From Acinetobacter lwoffii (GTDB lineage Bacteria; Pseudomonadota; Gammaproteobacteria; Pseudomonadales; Moraxellaceae): DNA of 64,000 nt. The translations under genes were made by a program, and so were the position numbers. Of this stretch, positions 9,068 to 17,842 are shown in pieces (positions within the stretch are counted from its first letter, which is position 1; every line of letters starts with the position of its first letter). Below the pieces are notes generated by a model that ran no database searches, was not told the origin of the DNA, and was given only the letters and a program-made list of their open reading frames with translations. The stretch covers positions 124,001 to 188,000 of the forward strand of contig NZ_CP118963.1 in the NCBI RefSeq assembly GCF_029024105.1, written 5' to 3'.

Positions 9068-10768
9068 ATGCCCAGAGAAAATTTGAACAGTAAACGCCCT
9101 TTATATATTCCTTATGCTGGAAATACTCTGCTAGAACTCCCACTACTCAATAAAGGCTCTGCATTTTCTGAAGAAGAGCGTAGAAGCTTTAACTTGCATG
9201 GCTTGATTCCTCATGTCACCGAGACGATTGAAGAACAAAGTCAGCGTTCTTATCAGCAGTATTGTGCTTTTAGCAGTGATATTAACAAGCATATTTATTT
9301 GCGGAATATTCAGGATACCAATGAGACCCTGTTTTACCATCTGATTGAAAATCACCTCAGTGAGATGATGCCGATTATCTATACCCCGACTGTGGGTGAG
9401 GCATGTCAGCGCTTTTCTGATATTTATCGCCGTCATCGTGGGATCTTTATTTCCTATCCTGACCGTGATCAGATCGACCAGATTATTCACAATATCAATA
9501 AAAAGAACGTGAAAGTGATTGTGATTACAGATGGTGAGCGCATTTTGGGTCTTGGAGATCAAGGCATCGGTGGTATGGGGATTCCCATTGGAAAACTGGC
9601 ACTCTACACCGCATGTGGCGGGATCAGTCCGGCCTATACCTTACCGATTACTCTTGATGTCGGTACCAATAATCAGCAGTTGTTAAATGACCCGATTTAT
9701 ATGGGCTGGCGTGAACCACGAATCAGCGGCGATGAATACTATGCTTTTGTCGAGACGGTGATTCGGGCGATTCAACAGCGCTGGCCAGATGCCTTAATTC
9801 AGTTTGAAGACTTTGCACAGAAAAATGCCATGCCTTTGCTGGAAAAATATCGTGATCGAATCTGTTGTTTTAATGATGATATTCAGGGCACCGCAGCAGT
9901 GTCTGTCGGCAGCCTGATTGCTGCTTCGCGTGCAGCAGGTAAACAGCTCAAAGATCAGGTGGTTACTTTCCTGGGTGCTGGTTCAGCTGGTTGCGGGATT
10001 GCAGAACAGATCATTAAGCAAATGGTTGCTGAGGGTTTAAGTGATGCTGAAGCGCGTGCACGCGTGTTTATGGTCGACCGCTTTGGTCTGATCACAGAAA
10101 ATCAGCCGAATTTACTGGACTTCCAGCGCAAACTGGCACAGCCTCTTGAAAATGTAGAAAGCTGGGCAGATGCTGAGAGCATGATTTCTCTGCTAGATGT
10201 AGTTAAGCGTGCCAAACCGACGGTACTGATAGGCGTATCTGGACAGCCAGGTCTATTCACTCAGGAAGTGATTGAAGCCATGGCTGAAAACAGTGTGCAA
10301 CCGATTATTTTCCCTTTATCCAATCCGACTTCCCGCGTAGAAGCTGTTCCGGCAGATATCTTGCAATGGACCAAGGGCAAAGCGTTGATTGCGACGGGTA
10401 GCCCATTTGCACCAGTGAATTATCAGGGGCAGATTCATCATATTTCACAATGCAATAACTCTTATATCTTTCCGGGCATTGGTTTGGGTGTAGTTGCTTC
10501 AGGTGCAAAACGTGTCACGGATAATATGCTGATGGCCTCGAGTAATGCCTTGGCGGACTGTTCTCCGAAACTGAAAGATCCTCAGGCAGATTTATTGCCA
10601 AATCTGGATTGTTTACAGTCGATTTCGAAGCAGATTGCCTTAAAAGTGGCGCTTGCTGCGATTGAAGATGGGGTAGCACCGAAAGTCAGTGTAGAAGAAT
10701 TGCAGTTGGCTATTGAACGTAATTTCTGGACACCGCAATACCGTAACTATCAGCGAATTACCTTTTAA
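9068..10768 (+). CDS. maeA: NAD-dependent malic enzyme (oxaloacetate-decarboxylating)
   Basis: A 566-residue malic enzyme that converts malate to pyruvate and CO2 with NAD+. The N-terminal domain has IIYTPTVGEACQRFSDIYRR and the strongly conserved DGERILGLGDQGIGGMGI (around residues 155-172). The metal-binding segment is QFEDFAQKNA and CCFNDDIQGTAAV. The NAD-binding domain opens with FLGAGSAGCGIAEQI (about residue 300), and IFPLSNPTSRVEA and IFPGIGLG follow. The length and the GAGSAG loop fit the MaeA/SfcA class rather than the long MaeB hybrids. The gene has its own terminator and no operon partner. Confidence 0.95.
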   Translation: MPRENLNSKRPLYIPYAGNTLLELPLLNKGSAFSEEERRSFNLHGLIPHVTETIEEQSQRSYQQYCAFSSDINKHIYLRNIQDTNETLFYHLIENHLSEMMPIIYTPTVGEACQRFSDIYRRHRGIFISYPDRDQIDQIIHNINKKNVKVIVITDGERILGLGDQGIGGMGIPIGKLALYTACGGISPAYTLPITLDVGTNNQQLLNDPIYMGWREPRISGDEYYAFVETVIRAIQQRWPDALIQFEDFAQKNAMPLLEKYRDRICCFNDDIQGTAAVSVGSLIAASRAAGKQLKDQVVTFLGAGSAGCGIAEQIIKQMVAEGLSDAEARARVFMVDRFGLITENQPNLLDFQRKLAQPLENVESWADAESMISLLDVVKRAKPTVLIGVSGQPGLFTQEVIEAMAENSVQPIIFPLSNPTSRVEAVPADILQWTKGKALIATGSPFAPVNYQGQIHHISQCNNSYIFPGIGLGVVASGAKRVTDNMLMASSNALADCSPKLKDPQADLLPNLDCLQSISKQIALKVALAAIEDGVAPKVSVEELQLAIERNFWTPQYRNYQRITF

Positions 10769-10843
10769 TTATATTGGAAATGGACTCTGTATTGTGGCTA
10801 GTGGTTTGCTAGCTTGAGTTTATCTGATGCGTTGGTGAAATAT

Positions 10844-10875
10844 AAAAAGCCCTGATCTTTTGATGAGGGCTTTTT
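10844..10875 (+). terminator. Terminator downstream of maeA
   Basis: A 10-base stem (AAAAAGCCCT ... AGGGCTTTTT) with a 12-base AT-rich loop, 75 bases past the maeA stop. The T-run on the plus strand suits maeA; the A-run at the other side makes it potentially bidirectional. Confidence 0.8.
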
Positions 10876-10992
10876 ATATTGTCGTAGGGGTGGCATGGTC
10901 ACATCTTGGTTATAAAATCAGAAAGTACTTTAAGAATTTGTTATTGAGTGAAACAAAAATGAAAGGATCATTTAAAAAAATAACATCAACAT

Positions 10993-11025
10993 AAAAAGCC
11001 CCGATCTTTCGATCAGGGCTTTTTT
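10993..11025 (-). terminator. Terminator following the truncated tRNA-Gly
   Basis: A second stem-loop with nearly the same sequence as the one at 10844 (AAAAAGCCCC ... AGGGCTTTTTT). It lies only seven bases from the 3' CCA end of the tRNA-Gly remnant, so it was probably the terminator of the original minus-strand tRNA gene. Confidence 0.75.
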
Positions 11026-11031
11026 AGAATC

Positions 11032-11080
11032 TGGAGCGGGAAAGGAGACTCGAACTCCCGACCCCAACCTTGGCAAGGTC
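11032..11080 (-). pseudogene. 3' half of tRNA-Gly(GCC), probable att site of a genomic island
   Basis: On the minus strand the sequence reads from GACCTTGCCAAGG (anticodon arm with GCC anticodon) through a T-arm with GTTCGAGTC to TTCCCGCTCCA, the acceptor strand with encoded CCA. The D-arm and the 5' acceptor strand (expected GCGGGAA...) are absent; beyond 11080 the sequence becomes unrelated AT-rich DNA. Breakage in the anticodon arm is where tyrosine recombinases commonly integrate into tRNA genes. The matching complete tRNA is not in this window. The gene identity is clear; its role as attachment site is inferred. Confidence 0.8.
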
Positions 11081-11320
11081 ACCGAGATTTATTTCATTAA
11101 ATTACATTAATTGTAAGTAACTGATTTAATTTGAATGATTTAAATTTTTATAGGGTAAATCTTTCATCAATTTAGATCATTTAATGTTATTTTGGTCACT
11201 TAATTTTGGATATTTTACTTTGTAAAAGTCACCTATTTTTTTATACTGATTTTCATGAGAAACAATAACAATATATGGTTTAATATAATGAGTATTAATC
11301 AGTATGAAAATATTTTATAT
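11081..11320. repeat. Diverged copy of the hipA downstream region
   Basis: From about 11150 to 11320 the sequence is recognisably similar to about 19010-19181 (shared pieces TTTAGATCATTTA, TTTTGGTCACTT, AAAAGTCACCT, TTTTCATGAGAAACAA). It differs at many positions, unlike the adjoining hipA sequence, which is almost identical between the two copies. No gene is seen here. Confidence 0.6.
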
Positions 11321-12084
11321 TCAATTCAGTAAATGAATATTATGCTCAATCCTATTTTGGATCATCTGGAGAGTCTCTGTTTGAATTTGTCCAGGTAATA
11401 GGTCATGAGCGATATTACTGAATCGGATTGCAACCTTACAAATCGAGCCAATAATTTCATCGACCTCTTGGGCAGAAAGTTCCGCTTCCTGAGTACCAAG
11501 TTTTACAAGAGCTTGTCGAGGAATATCCAGTGCCTCACCCATGATATCCATTTGATGATATCCACCTGGCCCTTCAAAGAAAGTAACATCATAGGCAGGG
11601 GAGAGTTTCCATTGCCCATTTTGGGACATCAGAAATGAAAAGTTTTTGCAATGATCATCTCGATTATTGAAGACTACATTGAAAACAGCTCGCTTGAATG
11701 CAATTGCTTTTTCGCGAACATCATTGGTGCAAAAGTGTGTAGCGCGAAGAAAATTACTGTAGTCTAAACTCCCTGGTGATTTAAAATCAGCTCCGGTGAC
11801 GGCCGCTAAACTTTGCATAGGGATACGCATGCCATCGTGGCGGTCAAATCTCTTTGATGCAAATGCGGTTAATCCATTCGGAAGAGTAAAATATTGAGTG
11901 TCAGGGGTATCAATATGACAATAACGCAAGCATTCTGCATAAACAGCTTCAATTGCACAAACTTCAGGATGCTCTTGCTGAGCGGGAAATTTGATCAGCC
12001 AAGCTTCATGTTGATGTGAGCTAACTGTTGAGAATTCGTTGGTGACAGGATCACGATAGATGAGTGCTTTTGGTCTTGTACCTT
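11321..12084 (-). pseudogene. hipA: Truncated second copy of hipA (C-terminal two thirds)
   Basis: This repeats the C-terminal ~250 residues of the HipA-like kinase at 19182-20439, with a constant offset of 7861 bases and very few differences (for example 11853 against 19714). It keeps the kinase motifs NNRDDHCKNF and SPAYDVTFFEG. The 5' part is missing: at about 12084 the match stops inside GGTACAAGACCAAAAGC, where the full copy reads the Gly-rich GGSPQGARPKAL, and an in-frame TAA lies just upstream. Without N-terminal domain or partner antitoxin it is not expected to function, but it forms a direct repeat with the hipBA locus. Confidence 0.85.
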
Positions 12085-12094
12085 ATTCAGAATA

Positions 12095-12217
12095 TCATTT
12101 CCACCACTTGCGTAACGTTGGTCTAGAAATGCCACATCTCCGACAAACTAGGCCAGCATTATTGGTCTCTTCAAATAATTTAACCCATACGAGTCTTTGT
12201 TGAATTTCTCTGTTCAT
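12095..12217 (-). pseudogene. N-terminal remnant of an IS transposase (helix-turn-helix part)
   Basis: A 40-codon open frame beginning at ATG 12217 encodes MNREIQQRLVWVKLFEET, followed by a segment with CRRCGISRPTLRKWW. This is the HTH start of IS481/IS3-like transposases. It ends at a TGA immediately beside the broken hipA copy, with no catalytic domain left. It suggests that an IS insertion and later deletion produced the hipA truncation. Confidence 0.6.
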
Positions 12218-12616
12218 AGACACCCATTATATTGAAATGATATCTATGAATCACACACTTTATATAATTATGGATAGTCTCATCTGTCTGTAAATGATTA
12301 TTTACCTGATTTTAAAAATAATAAAGGTTTTAGGTTTTCTATCCACCAATTCAAGCAAGCCTACCTGTAGTTACAAAAATCAATCCTACGGATCGCTTTT
12401 TGGTATGCAACAGGGCTTGTCAGGGGCGACCCCTGAACCCCAAACATCACTTATCAAATTGCGATTAAAAAGGTTAAGTTACTTCGGATTTTTAAATCTT
12501 ATTTATATTAAAATTTCAGTCTTGAAATATAAGAATTCATTGATTTTCAAGGGCATGTGTGTATAATTTTATATTCATGGATTAAGTAAAAAATCAATAA
12601 ATTTTAGGATGTTAAA
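12218..12616. other. Intergenic region upstream of the dynamin operon
   Basis: About 400 bases, mostly AT-rich. It contains a more GC-rich patch near 12413-12445 with the perfect inverted repeat TCAGGGG-CGA-CCCCTGA, which may be a terminator-like hairpin or a remnant of another element. An open frame at 12294-12566 gives a 90-residue product with no recognisable features and is not called. The promoter of the downstream operon is expected in 12500-12600, but I cannot pick boxes confidently. Confidence 0.4.
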
Positions 12617-14449
12617 TTGAGTCATTTGATTGTTGGAAATTTAAATTTAGAGACAAAAATTTTATTATTATTAATGATAAAAATTTTACAAAAAATTGAT
12701 GATAATGAGTATTTGATTCACGGAAATTTTAATAATGTAAGCTTGAAAAATAAGATTTTTGAGTTTAAAAATGAATACCTTAAAATAGATAAATCGGAAA
12801 TGGTATTGGCAGTTGTTGGTACCATGAAAGCAGGAAAATCTACAACGATCAATGCAATTGTAGGTTCTGAGATATTACCGAATCGTAATGCACCGATGAC
12901 TGCAATTCCGACATTAATCCGTCATACACCAACTCAAAAAATCCCGCGATTATTATTTTCTGAAAAAGCTGGATTACCACTCAATAAATTAATTAGTGAA
13001 TTAAAAAAAGCTATTTTAAATAAAAAAAATGCTCATGTACTTGATGATTTAAAGTCAGATAAAGACTTATATGTGACCGTTGAAAAAATTCAGCAAGGGC
13101 TGAAAATTCAAACTGAGGCTTTAGGAGAGAAAGAGATTTTTTCTTTCTTGGTTTATTTGAATGATCTTGTCCGTATTTCACCTATATTTGGTTTAACATT
13201 CCCATTTGATCAATATCAAGATATTGATCAACTTCCTGTAATCGAAATTGAATTTTCTCGTCTTCAAGATGCAGGAAATACAGAAGGGAAGCTTATTCTT
13301 CTAGATACCCCAGGACCAAATGAAGCCGGTCAAGCACATTTACGTCCAATGTTGCAAGAACAGTTGAAAAGAGCATCTGCTGTTTTAGCTGTGATGGATT
13401 ATACGCAGCTCAAGTCAGAAGCTGATGAACAAGTCCGTGATGACTTAAAGAGCATTGCTGGAACTGTGAAAGATAGGATGTATGCTTTGGTCAATAAGTT
13501 TGACAACTGTGACCGTAATGGAATGCAAGCAGATGAAGTCAAAACCTTTGTTGAGGGTTTAACAGACGGTTTAATTAAAGAGGATAGAGTTTATCCAATT
13601 GCTGCGAAGTTAGGGTATCTTGCAAATCGTGCACGGCATGAACGAGACAAGAATGGCTTATTGCCTGAAATAACGGATGATACAGCTTGGGTTGAGGATT
13701 TCTATCAAGAGGCAGGATTACGCAGAGAGGCATCAAGAACACCAGAGCATATAGCAGAAAGCATTGATGACTTGTGGGGAGTTTCTAATTTAAGTAAGCC
13801 GTTAAAAGATATTATTGAGAGTTCATATGACAATGCTGCATTTTTAGCTTTAGAAGCAGCAGTCGATAAGCTAGATCCAAACAATAATGAACTAAAATCT
13901 ATTTTTGAATTTCTAGAACTAATCTCAAAAATTTCAGTAAATACTGACTTACAGGTAGTATTTAATTCCCTAGATAGTTTGACTAAAGAAATTAATAAAG
14001 AAATGAGTTGTTCTAAAAAAATATCACGGCTATATGGTGAAGAGAAAAAAAGTAAGAAAAATAAAATTAATAAAATCATGAGTGATATTAGACAACTGCA
14101 TGATCAAGTTTTTTCTAAATTAGATTCAATTATATTATTTGCAGAGCAGTATCCATTAGATATTTATATAGATAAAAGAAGCTTAGATATATATATAAGT
14201 GATTCTGAGAAAATTATAAAAAAAGTCAGCAGCATATTGGTTAACGATACACATTCTTATGATGGTGTTAGGCAAAAAATGGTGGCCGAGCTAAAAGATA
14301 TGCATCAAAATTTAAAATGGATACACGAACATAATTCTAAAAATATTCTTTCTATGAATATTGAATCTCAACTGATTGAGGACTTTTCATATTGGCAAGT
14401 ATCCTTTAAAAAATTGCAACAGCAAGTACGATTATATAGTTCTGAGTAA
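12617..14449 (+). CDS. Dynamin-like GTPase, CrfC/YjdA type (first of a pair)
   Basis: A 610-residue protein. The GTPase domain has the P-loop GTMKAGKST (residues 68-76), the switch motif LLDTPGPNEAG (near 228) and NKFD (near 293). The stretch EMVLAVVGTMKAGKSTTINA, with PNRNAPMTAIPTLIRHTP following, strongly resembles E. coli CrfC (YjdA), a clamp-binding dynamin-like protein. After about residue 415 the sequence no longer matches the next gene; this tail is shorter and Lys/Ile/Ser-rich with predicted helices. The start is a TTG (12617) behind AGGAT; an ATG at 12674 is an alternative. It is the first of four co-directional genes. Bacterial dynamins remodel membranes, and some have antiphage roles; this one's role is unproven. 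Confidence 0.85.
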   Translation: MSHLIVGNLNLETKILLLLMIKILQKIDDNEYLIHGNFNNVSLKNKIFEFKNEYLKIDKSEMVLAVVGTMKAGKSTTINAIVGSEILPNRNAPMTAIPTLIRHTPTQKIPRLLFSEKAGLPLNKLISELKKAILNKKNAHVLDDLKSDKDLYVTVEKIQQGLKIQTEALGEKEIFSFLVYLNDLVRISPIFGLTFPFDQYQDIDQLPVIEIEFSRLQDAGNTEGKLILLDTPGPNEAGQAHLRPMLQEQLKRASAVLAVMDYTQLKSEADEQVRDDLKSIAGTVKDRMYALVNKFDNCDRNGMQADEVKTFVEGLTDGLIKEDRVYPIAAKLGYLANRARHERDKNGLLPEITDDTAWVEDFYQEAGLRREASRTPEHIAESIDDLWGVSNLSKPLKDIIESSYDNAAFLALEAAVDKLDPNNNELKSIFEFLELISKISVNTDLQVVFNSLDSLTKEINKEMSCSKKISRLYGEEKKSKKNKINKIMSDIRQLHDQVFSKLDSIILFAEQYPLDIYIDKRSLDIYISDSEKIIKKVSSILVNDTHSYDGVRQKMVAELKDMHQNLKWIHEHNSKNILSMNIESQLIEDFSYWQVSFKKLQQQVRLYSSE

Positions 14450-14496
14450 CTTCAGAATCTTGTTTATACTTTAAATAAATCAGCAGGATAAATTAA

Positions 14497-16902
14497 ATGT
14501 CTTTAGATATAAAAACGTTAAGAGATGAAGCTCAGGCATTATTACAAGTTGAACATGCATTTTTGAATAAAATGCTAGATCAGCAACTTTTATCAGAGTC
14601 TGATGGTAAAAAGCACAATCAATATGATAAAGCGACTATAGATAAGGACTCTGTTCAAATGGAAATTGCTGTCCTACGTGGTGAAGAATTTAAACTTTCA
14701 AACTTAGAAATGGTATTGGCGGTTGTTGGTACTATGAAAGCAGGGAAGTCCACAACGATTAATGCAATTGTAGGTTCTGAGATATTACCGAATCGTAATG
14801 CCCCAATGACTGCAATTCCAACATTAATTCGTCATACGCCAACTCAAAAAATCCCACGATTATTATTTTCTGAAAAAGCGGGCTTACCACTCAATAAATT
14901 AATTAATGAACTAAAAAAAGCGATTTCGAATAAAAAGAATGCTCCTATTCTTGAGGATTTAAAGTCAGATAAAGACTTATATGTGACCGTTGAAAAGATT
15001 CAACAAGGTTTGAAAATACAAACAGAGGCTTTGGGTGAGAAAGAAATTTTCTCTTTCTTGGTTTGTTTAAATGACCTTGTCCGTATTGCACCTAAATTTG
15101 ATTTAACATTCCCATTTGATGAATATCAAAATATTGATCAGTTACCAGTAATTGAAATTGAGTTTTCTCATCTTCAAGGTGCGGGAGATACAGAAGGAAA
15201 GCTAATTCTTCTAGATACACCAGGACCCAATGAAGCAGGTCAGGCACACTTACGCCCGATGTTACAAGAACAATTAAAAAGAGCCTCTGCTGTCCTTGCG
15301 GTGATGGATTATACGCAACTCAAATCTGAGGCCGATGCTCAAGTTCGTGAAGATTTACAGAGTATTGCAGGAACTGTTAAAGATAGGATTTATGCTTTGG
15401 TCAACAAATTTGATAATTGTGACCGAAATGGTATGCAAGCAGATGAGGTTAAAACCTTTGTTGATGGTTTGACAGAAGGTTTGATTAAAGAAGATCGTGT
15501 TTATCCAATCGCGGCTAAATGGGGTTATCTTGCAAATCGTGCACGACATGAAAGAGATCAGGACGGTTTATTACCTGAAATAACCGATGAAACAGCTTGG
15601 GTTAATGATTTCTATCAAGAAGCGGGATTACGTAGAGAGTCATTAAGAACGCCAGAGCGTATTGCAGACAGTATTGATGACTTGTGGGCAGATTCTAAGT
15701 TAAGTCAGCCATTGAAAGATATCATTGCAAGTTCATATGATAATGCAGCAATTTTAGCTTTAGAGGCTGCAGTTGATAAGTTAGAGGAGTGCTCTGATAA
15801 AATTCATACTGTTTTGGGGGTAAAAGAGCAGTCAATGCAAAAGTCAGCAGCAGAATTGAAAGCATTGATTTCTAATTTAACGGAAAATATCAAAAATATT
15901 GATAAAACAGAAGTCGTAGCAGAAAGTTCAATTCGTCAACATCAAAAAAACTTTTCACAAAAAATTCTGAATATTATTAAAGAACAATTTAAGCAGGTTG
16001 AACAAGAACTAGAGCAAAAACTGTTTGCAGCTAATGAGAAATCAAAGAAAGCACAAGAAAAAAATACTTTAGTTTCATCTAGTGCAAGTCTATCAAGATT
16101 ATCCAAATTGCTTGGTGTAGTACGTAAGACTTATTCAGATCTGCAATATGATCCGAAAAATCCTAAGATCAATTTTGGAGATGATAAGCAGGGGGCATTA
16201 GAGTTTTTAGAAAGTATTCAAAATGTATTACAGACGTCACATAACCTGACTAACCAGAATATTGAACAGGAGCTCGATAAGCTATTGGTTGTTTTTGAGG
16301 ATGAATTTAAAAACAATATTCTTCAAAATGCACAAAAAAATATGTTGCAAATTAACAAAACATTAAGTCAAAGTGGCTTTGATGATATTCAAATTAAGTT
16401 GCCAAGCCGTAAGAATTTAGATTTAAAACTTACAAGTGCTCGATTAATGCAAGATGCTTTATTGGAAGAGCAGTATGAGGAAAAAAGAACAAGAGTTGTA
16501 GATAGTAAATGGGGGCGATTTAAAAATTGGTTAAATAGTGATTGGGGGCAAGAAGAATATACAGTTAAAGTGCAAGAATATAAAGTAGATATGAATAAAA
16601 TTAAAACACAGGTGAGAAAAGATTTAGAGGATAGTCAAAAGCTTTTAAATCAATCTATTCAAAAAAATATTGAGTTGCCTCTAATTCAAACTACCGAGCA
16701 ATTTTTTATTGAATTTAAACGTAAAATTTCAGGTCTTAAAAAAGACATTGAGAATAGTTTAAATGATAAAGAAAATTCTCATCAAAATGATCAATTGTTG
16801 CTAGAAATTATACAATTTATGCTTCAAGAAAATTTAAATTTTAATCAGAGAATTACAGTTTTGAAGTCTGCATTAAATAAAGAAATCAAGTCAGCAGCTT
16901 AA
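14497..16902 (+). CDS. Dynamin-like GTPase, CrfC/YjdA type (second of a pair, full length)
   Basis: An 801-residue protein, close in length to E. coli CrfC (about 740). The GTPase core has GTMKAGKST (78-86), LLDTPGPNEAG (near 240) and NKFD (near 303). By eye about nine in ten residues match the preceding gene from residue 71 to about 425. The tail is different: long heptad-rich helices (430-560, 570-640), then a Trp-containing segment WGRFKNWLNSDWGQEEY near 665-680 and more helices, as in dynamin stalk and membrane-contact regions. The start ATG has AGGATAAA upstream, 47 bases after the previous stop. A pair of different dynamins in one operon is usual for bacterial dynamins, which often act as hetero-oligomers. 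Confidence 0.88.
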   Translation: MSLDIKTLRDEAQALLQVEHAFLNKMLDQQLLSESDGKKHNQYDKATIDKDSVQMEIAVLRGEEFKLSNLEMVLAVVGTMKAGKSTTINAIVGSEILPNRNAPMTAIPTLIRHTPTQKIPRLLFSEKAGLPLNKLINELKKAISNKKNAPILEDLKSDKDLYVTVEKIQQGLKIQTEALGEKEIFSFLVCLNDLVRIAPKFDLTFPFDEYQNIDQLPVIEIEFSHLQGAGDTEGKLILLDTPGPNEAGQAHLRPMLQEQLKRASAVLAVMDYTQLKSEADAQVREDLQSIAGTVKDRIYALVNKFDNCDRNGMQADEVKTFVDGLTEGLIKEDRVYPIAAKWGYLANRARHERDQDGLLPEITDETAWVNDFYQEAGLRRESLRTPERIADSIDDLWADSKLSQPLKDIIASSYDNAAILALEAAVDKLEECSDKIHTVLGVKEQSMQKSAAELKALISNLTENIKNIDKTEVVAESSIRQHQKNFSQKILNIIKEQFKQVEQELEQKLFAANEKSKKAQEKNTLVSSSASLSRLSKLLGVVRKTYSDLQYDPKNPKINFGDDKQGALEFLESIQNVLQTSHNLTNQNIEQELDKLLVVFEDEFKNNILQNAQKNMLQINKTLSQSGFDDIQIKLPSRKNLDLKLTSARLMQDALLEEQYEEKRTRVVDSKWGRFKNWLNSDWGQEEYTVKVQEYKVDMNKIKTQVRKDLEDSQKLLNQSIQKNIELPLIQTTEQFFIEFKRKISGLKKDIENSLNDKENSHQNDQLLLEIIQFMLQENLNFNQRITVLKSALNKEIKSAA

Positions 16903-16911
16903 TATAGAAAT

Positions 16912-16940
16912 AATGAATAAGACATTATGTCTTATTCATT
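16912..16940 (+). promoter_or_regulatory. Perfect 13-bp hairpin between the second dynamin gene and the third operon gene
   Basis: AATGAATAAGACA at 16912-16924 and its exact complement at 16928-16940 enclose a 3-base loop. The hairpin lies 9 bases after the dynamin stop and 14 bases before the likely next ATG (16955). There is no T-run, so it is more likely an mRNA processing, stability or translation-control element than a terminator. Confidence 0.6.
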
Positions 16941-16954
16941 CTAAGGAAATAAAA

Positions 16955-17842
16955 ATGCAATCTGAATTATCAGAAATAATGCCATGTATCGCAGACAAAT
17001 TTGTTATTGAAATTGCAAATAGCATACATGTATCACAAGATCATATTAGAGTGCAGTCTACTAGGTTGAATAAGATGTCTCGTTTAGTAGATTCATTCAC
17101 TGGAGCATCTGCAATACGGCAAAATCAAGTCAATGAAAATTTAGCACAAGGCCTAGAAGGAGCTTTTGAATGGCTCAATACCTTAATGAGTGAGTTAAAT
17201 GTGGGATTTTCAGCACTTAAAATACTCAATCAGAAAATGACGGAAGTGCAAAATTCAGTGACTGATTTGGCAAAATTTAGTTTGCACACACAGGAGTTAT
17301 TAGAGCAATTAAATGAAAAGGTTAATCATCATATATTCGATCTTGATCAACGTTTATCTCTAGTTGAAGCGGAATCTAGGGCGCATAGACAAATCAATTT
17401 ATTATTTAAGCAATGGCAAGCAAATCATTTTCAAATATTATCCCCATTACAGAAATTATACACTGTATTAGAACGCTTATATTGGGGAGATTTTGGTGAG
17501 TACTATAGAAACTATCATAGCCACCCTAAAGCAATAAAAGCAGTAGAAGATATTAAACAAACTATTTATTTTGAAGCAATAAAATGCTTGCAAAGTGATA
17601 TGCAGATAGAAGTAGATGAATATTTACATCCTTCACAATGGCTTAAAAGAACAACATCATTAAGCGTATCAATTAAAGAAAGTTATGCATTTATGGGTGA
17701 CTGGACTAAAGATGAACAGATGCCAATTAGCTATTATGCTTCCCAACAACCAGAGCAGTTATCTATCTATGTGCCACGTATTTTAACTGCTGAAAAATTA
17801 TCTCAATATGCGTTAAATGAAATGTTTGGAATCAGAAAATGA
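16955..17842 (+). CDS. Helical protein of unknown function in the dynamin-patatin operon
   Basis: I prefer the start at ATG 16955, which follows AAGGAAAT, giving 295 residues; the longer frame from 16913 begins inside a perfect hairpin. No catalytic motif is recognised. Residues about 40-160 are a long amphipathic/coiled-coil region (for example LLEQLNEKVNHHIFDLDQRL), and the rest is mixed with several Trp and Tyr. No signal peptide or membrane segment is evident. It overlaps the next gene by four bases (ATGA), so translation is probably coupled to the patatin. E. coli crfC is followed by a gene of similar size (yjcZ), and this could be its positional analogue, but I cannot show homology by eye. 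Confidence 0.75.
   Translation: MQSELSEIMPCIADKFVIEIANSIHVSQDHIRVQSTRLNKMSRLVDSFTGASAIRQNQVNENLAQGLEGAFEWLNTLMSELNVGFSALKILNQKMTEVQNSVTDLAKFSLHTQELLEQLNEKVNHHIFDLDQRLSLVEAESRAHRQINLLFKQWQANHFQILSPLQKLYTVLERLYWGDFGEYYRNYHSHPKAIKAVEDIKQTIYFEAIKCLQSDMQIEVDEYLHPSQWLKRTTSLSVSIKESYAFMGDWTKDEQMPISYYASQQPEQLSIYVPRILTAEKLSQYALNEMFGIRK

Noticed and set aside
11032..11107. Functional tRNA-Gly
   Set aside because: The D-arm and 5' acceptor strand are missing beyond 11080, so no cloverleaf can form.
12294..12566. 90-residue open frame upstream of the dynamin operon
   Set aside because: Low-complexity product, no ribosome binding site and a GC-rich inverted repeat inside; more likely non-coding.
16913..16954. 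Longer N-terminus for the third gene of the dynamin operon
   Set aside because: The ATG at 16913 is inside a perfect hairpin and has no ribosome binding site; ATG 16955 follows AAGGAAAT.
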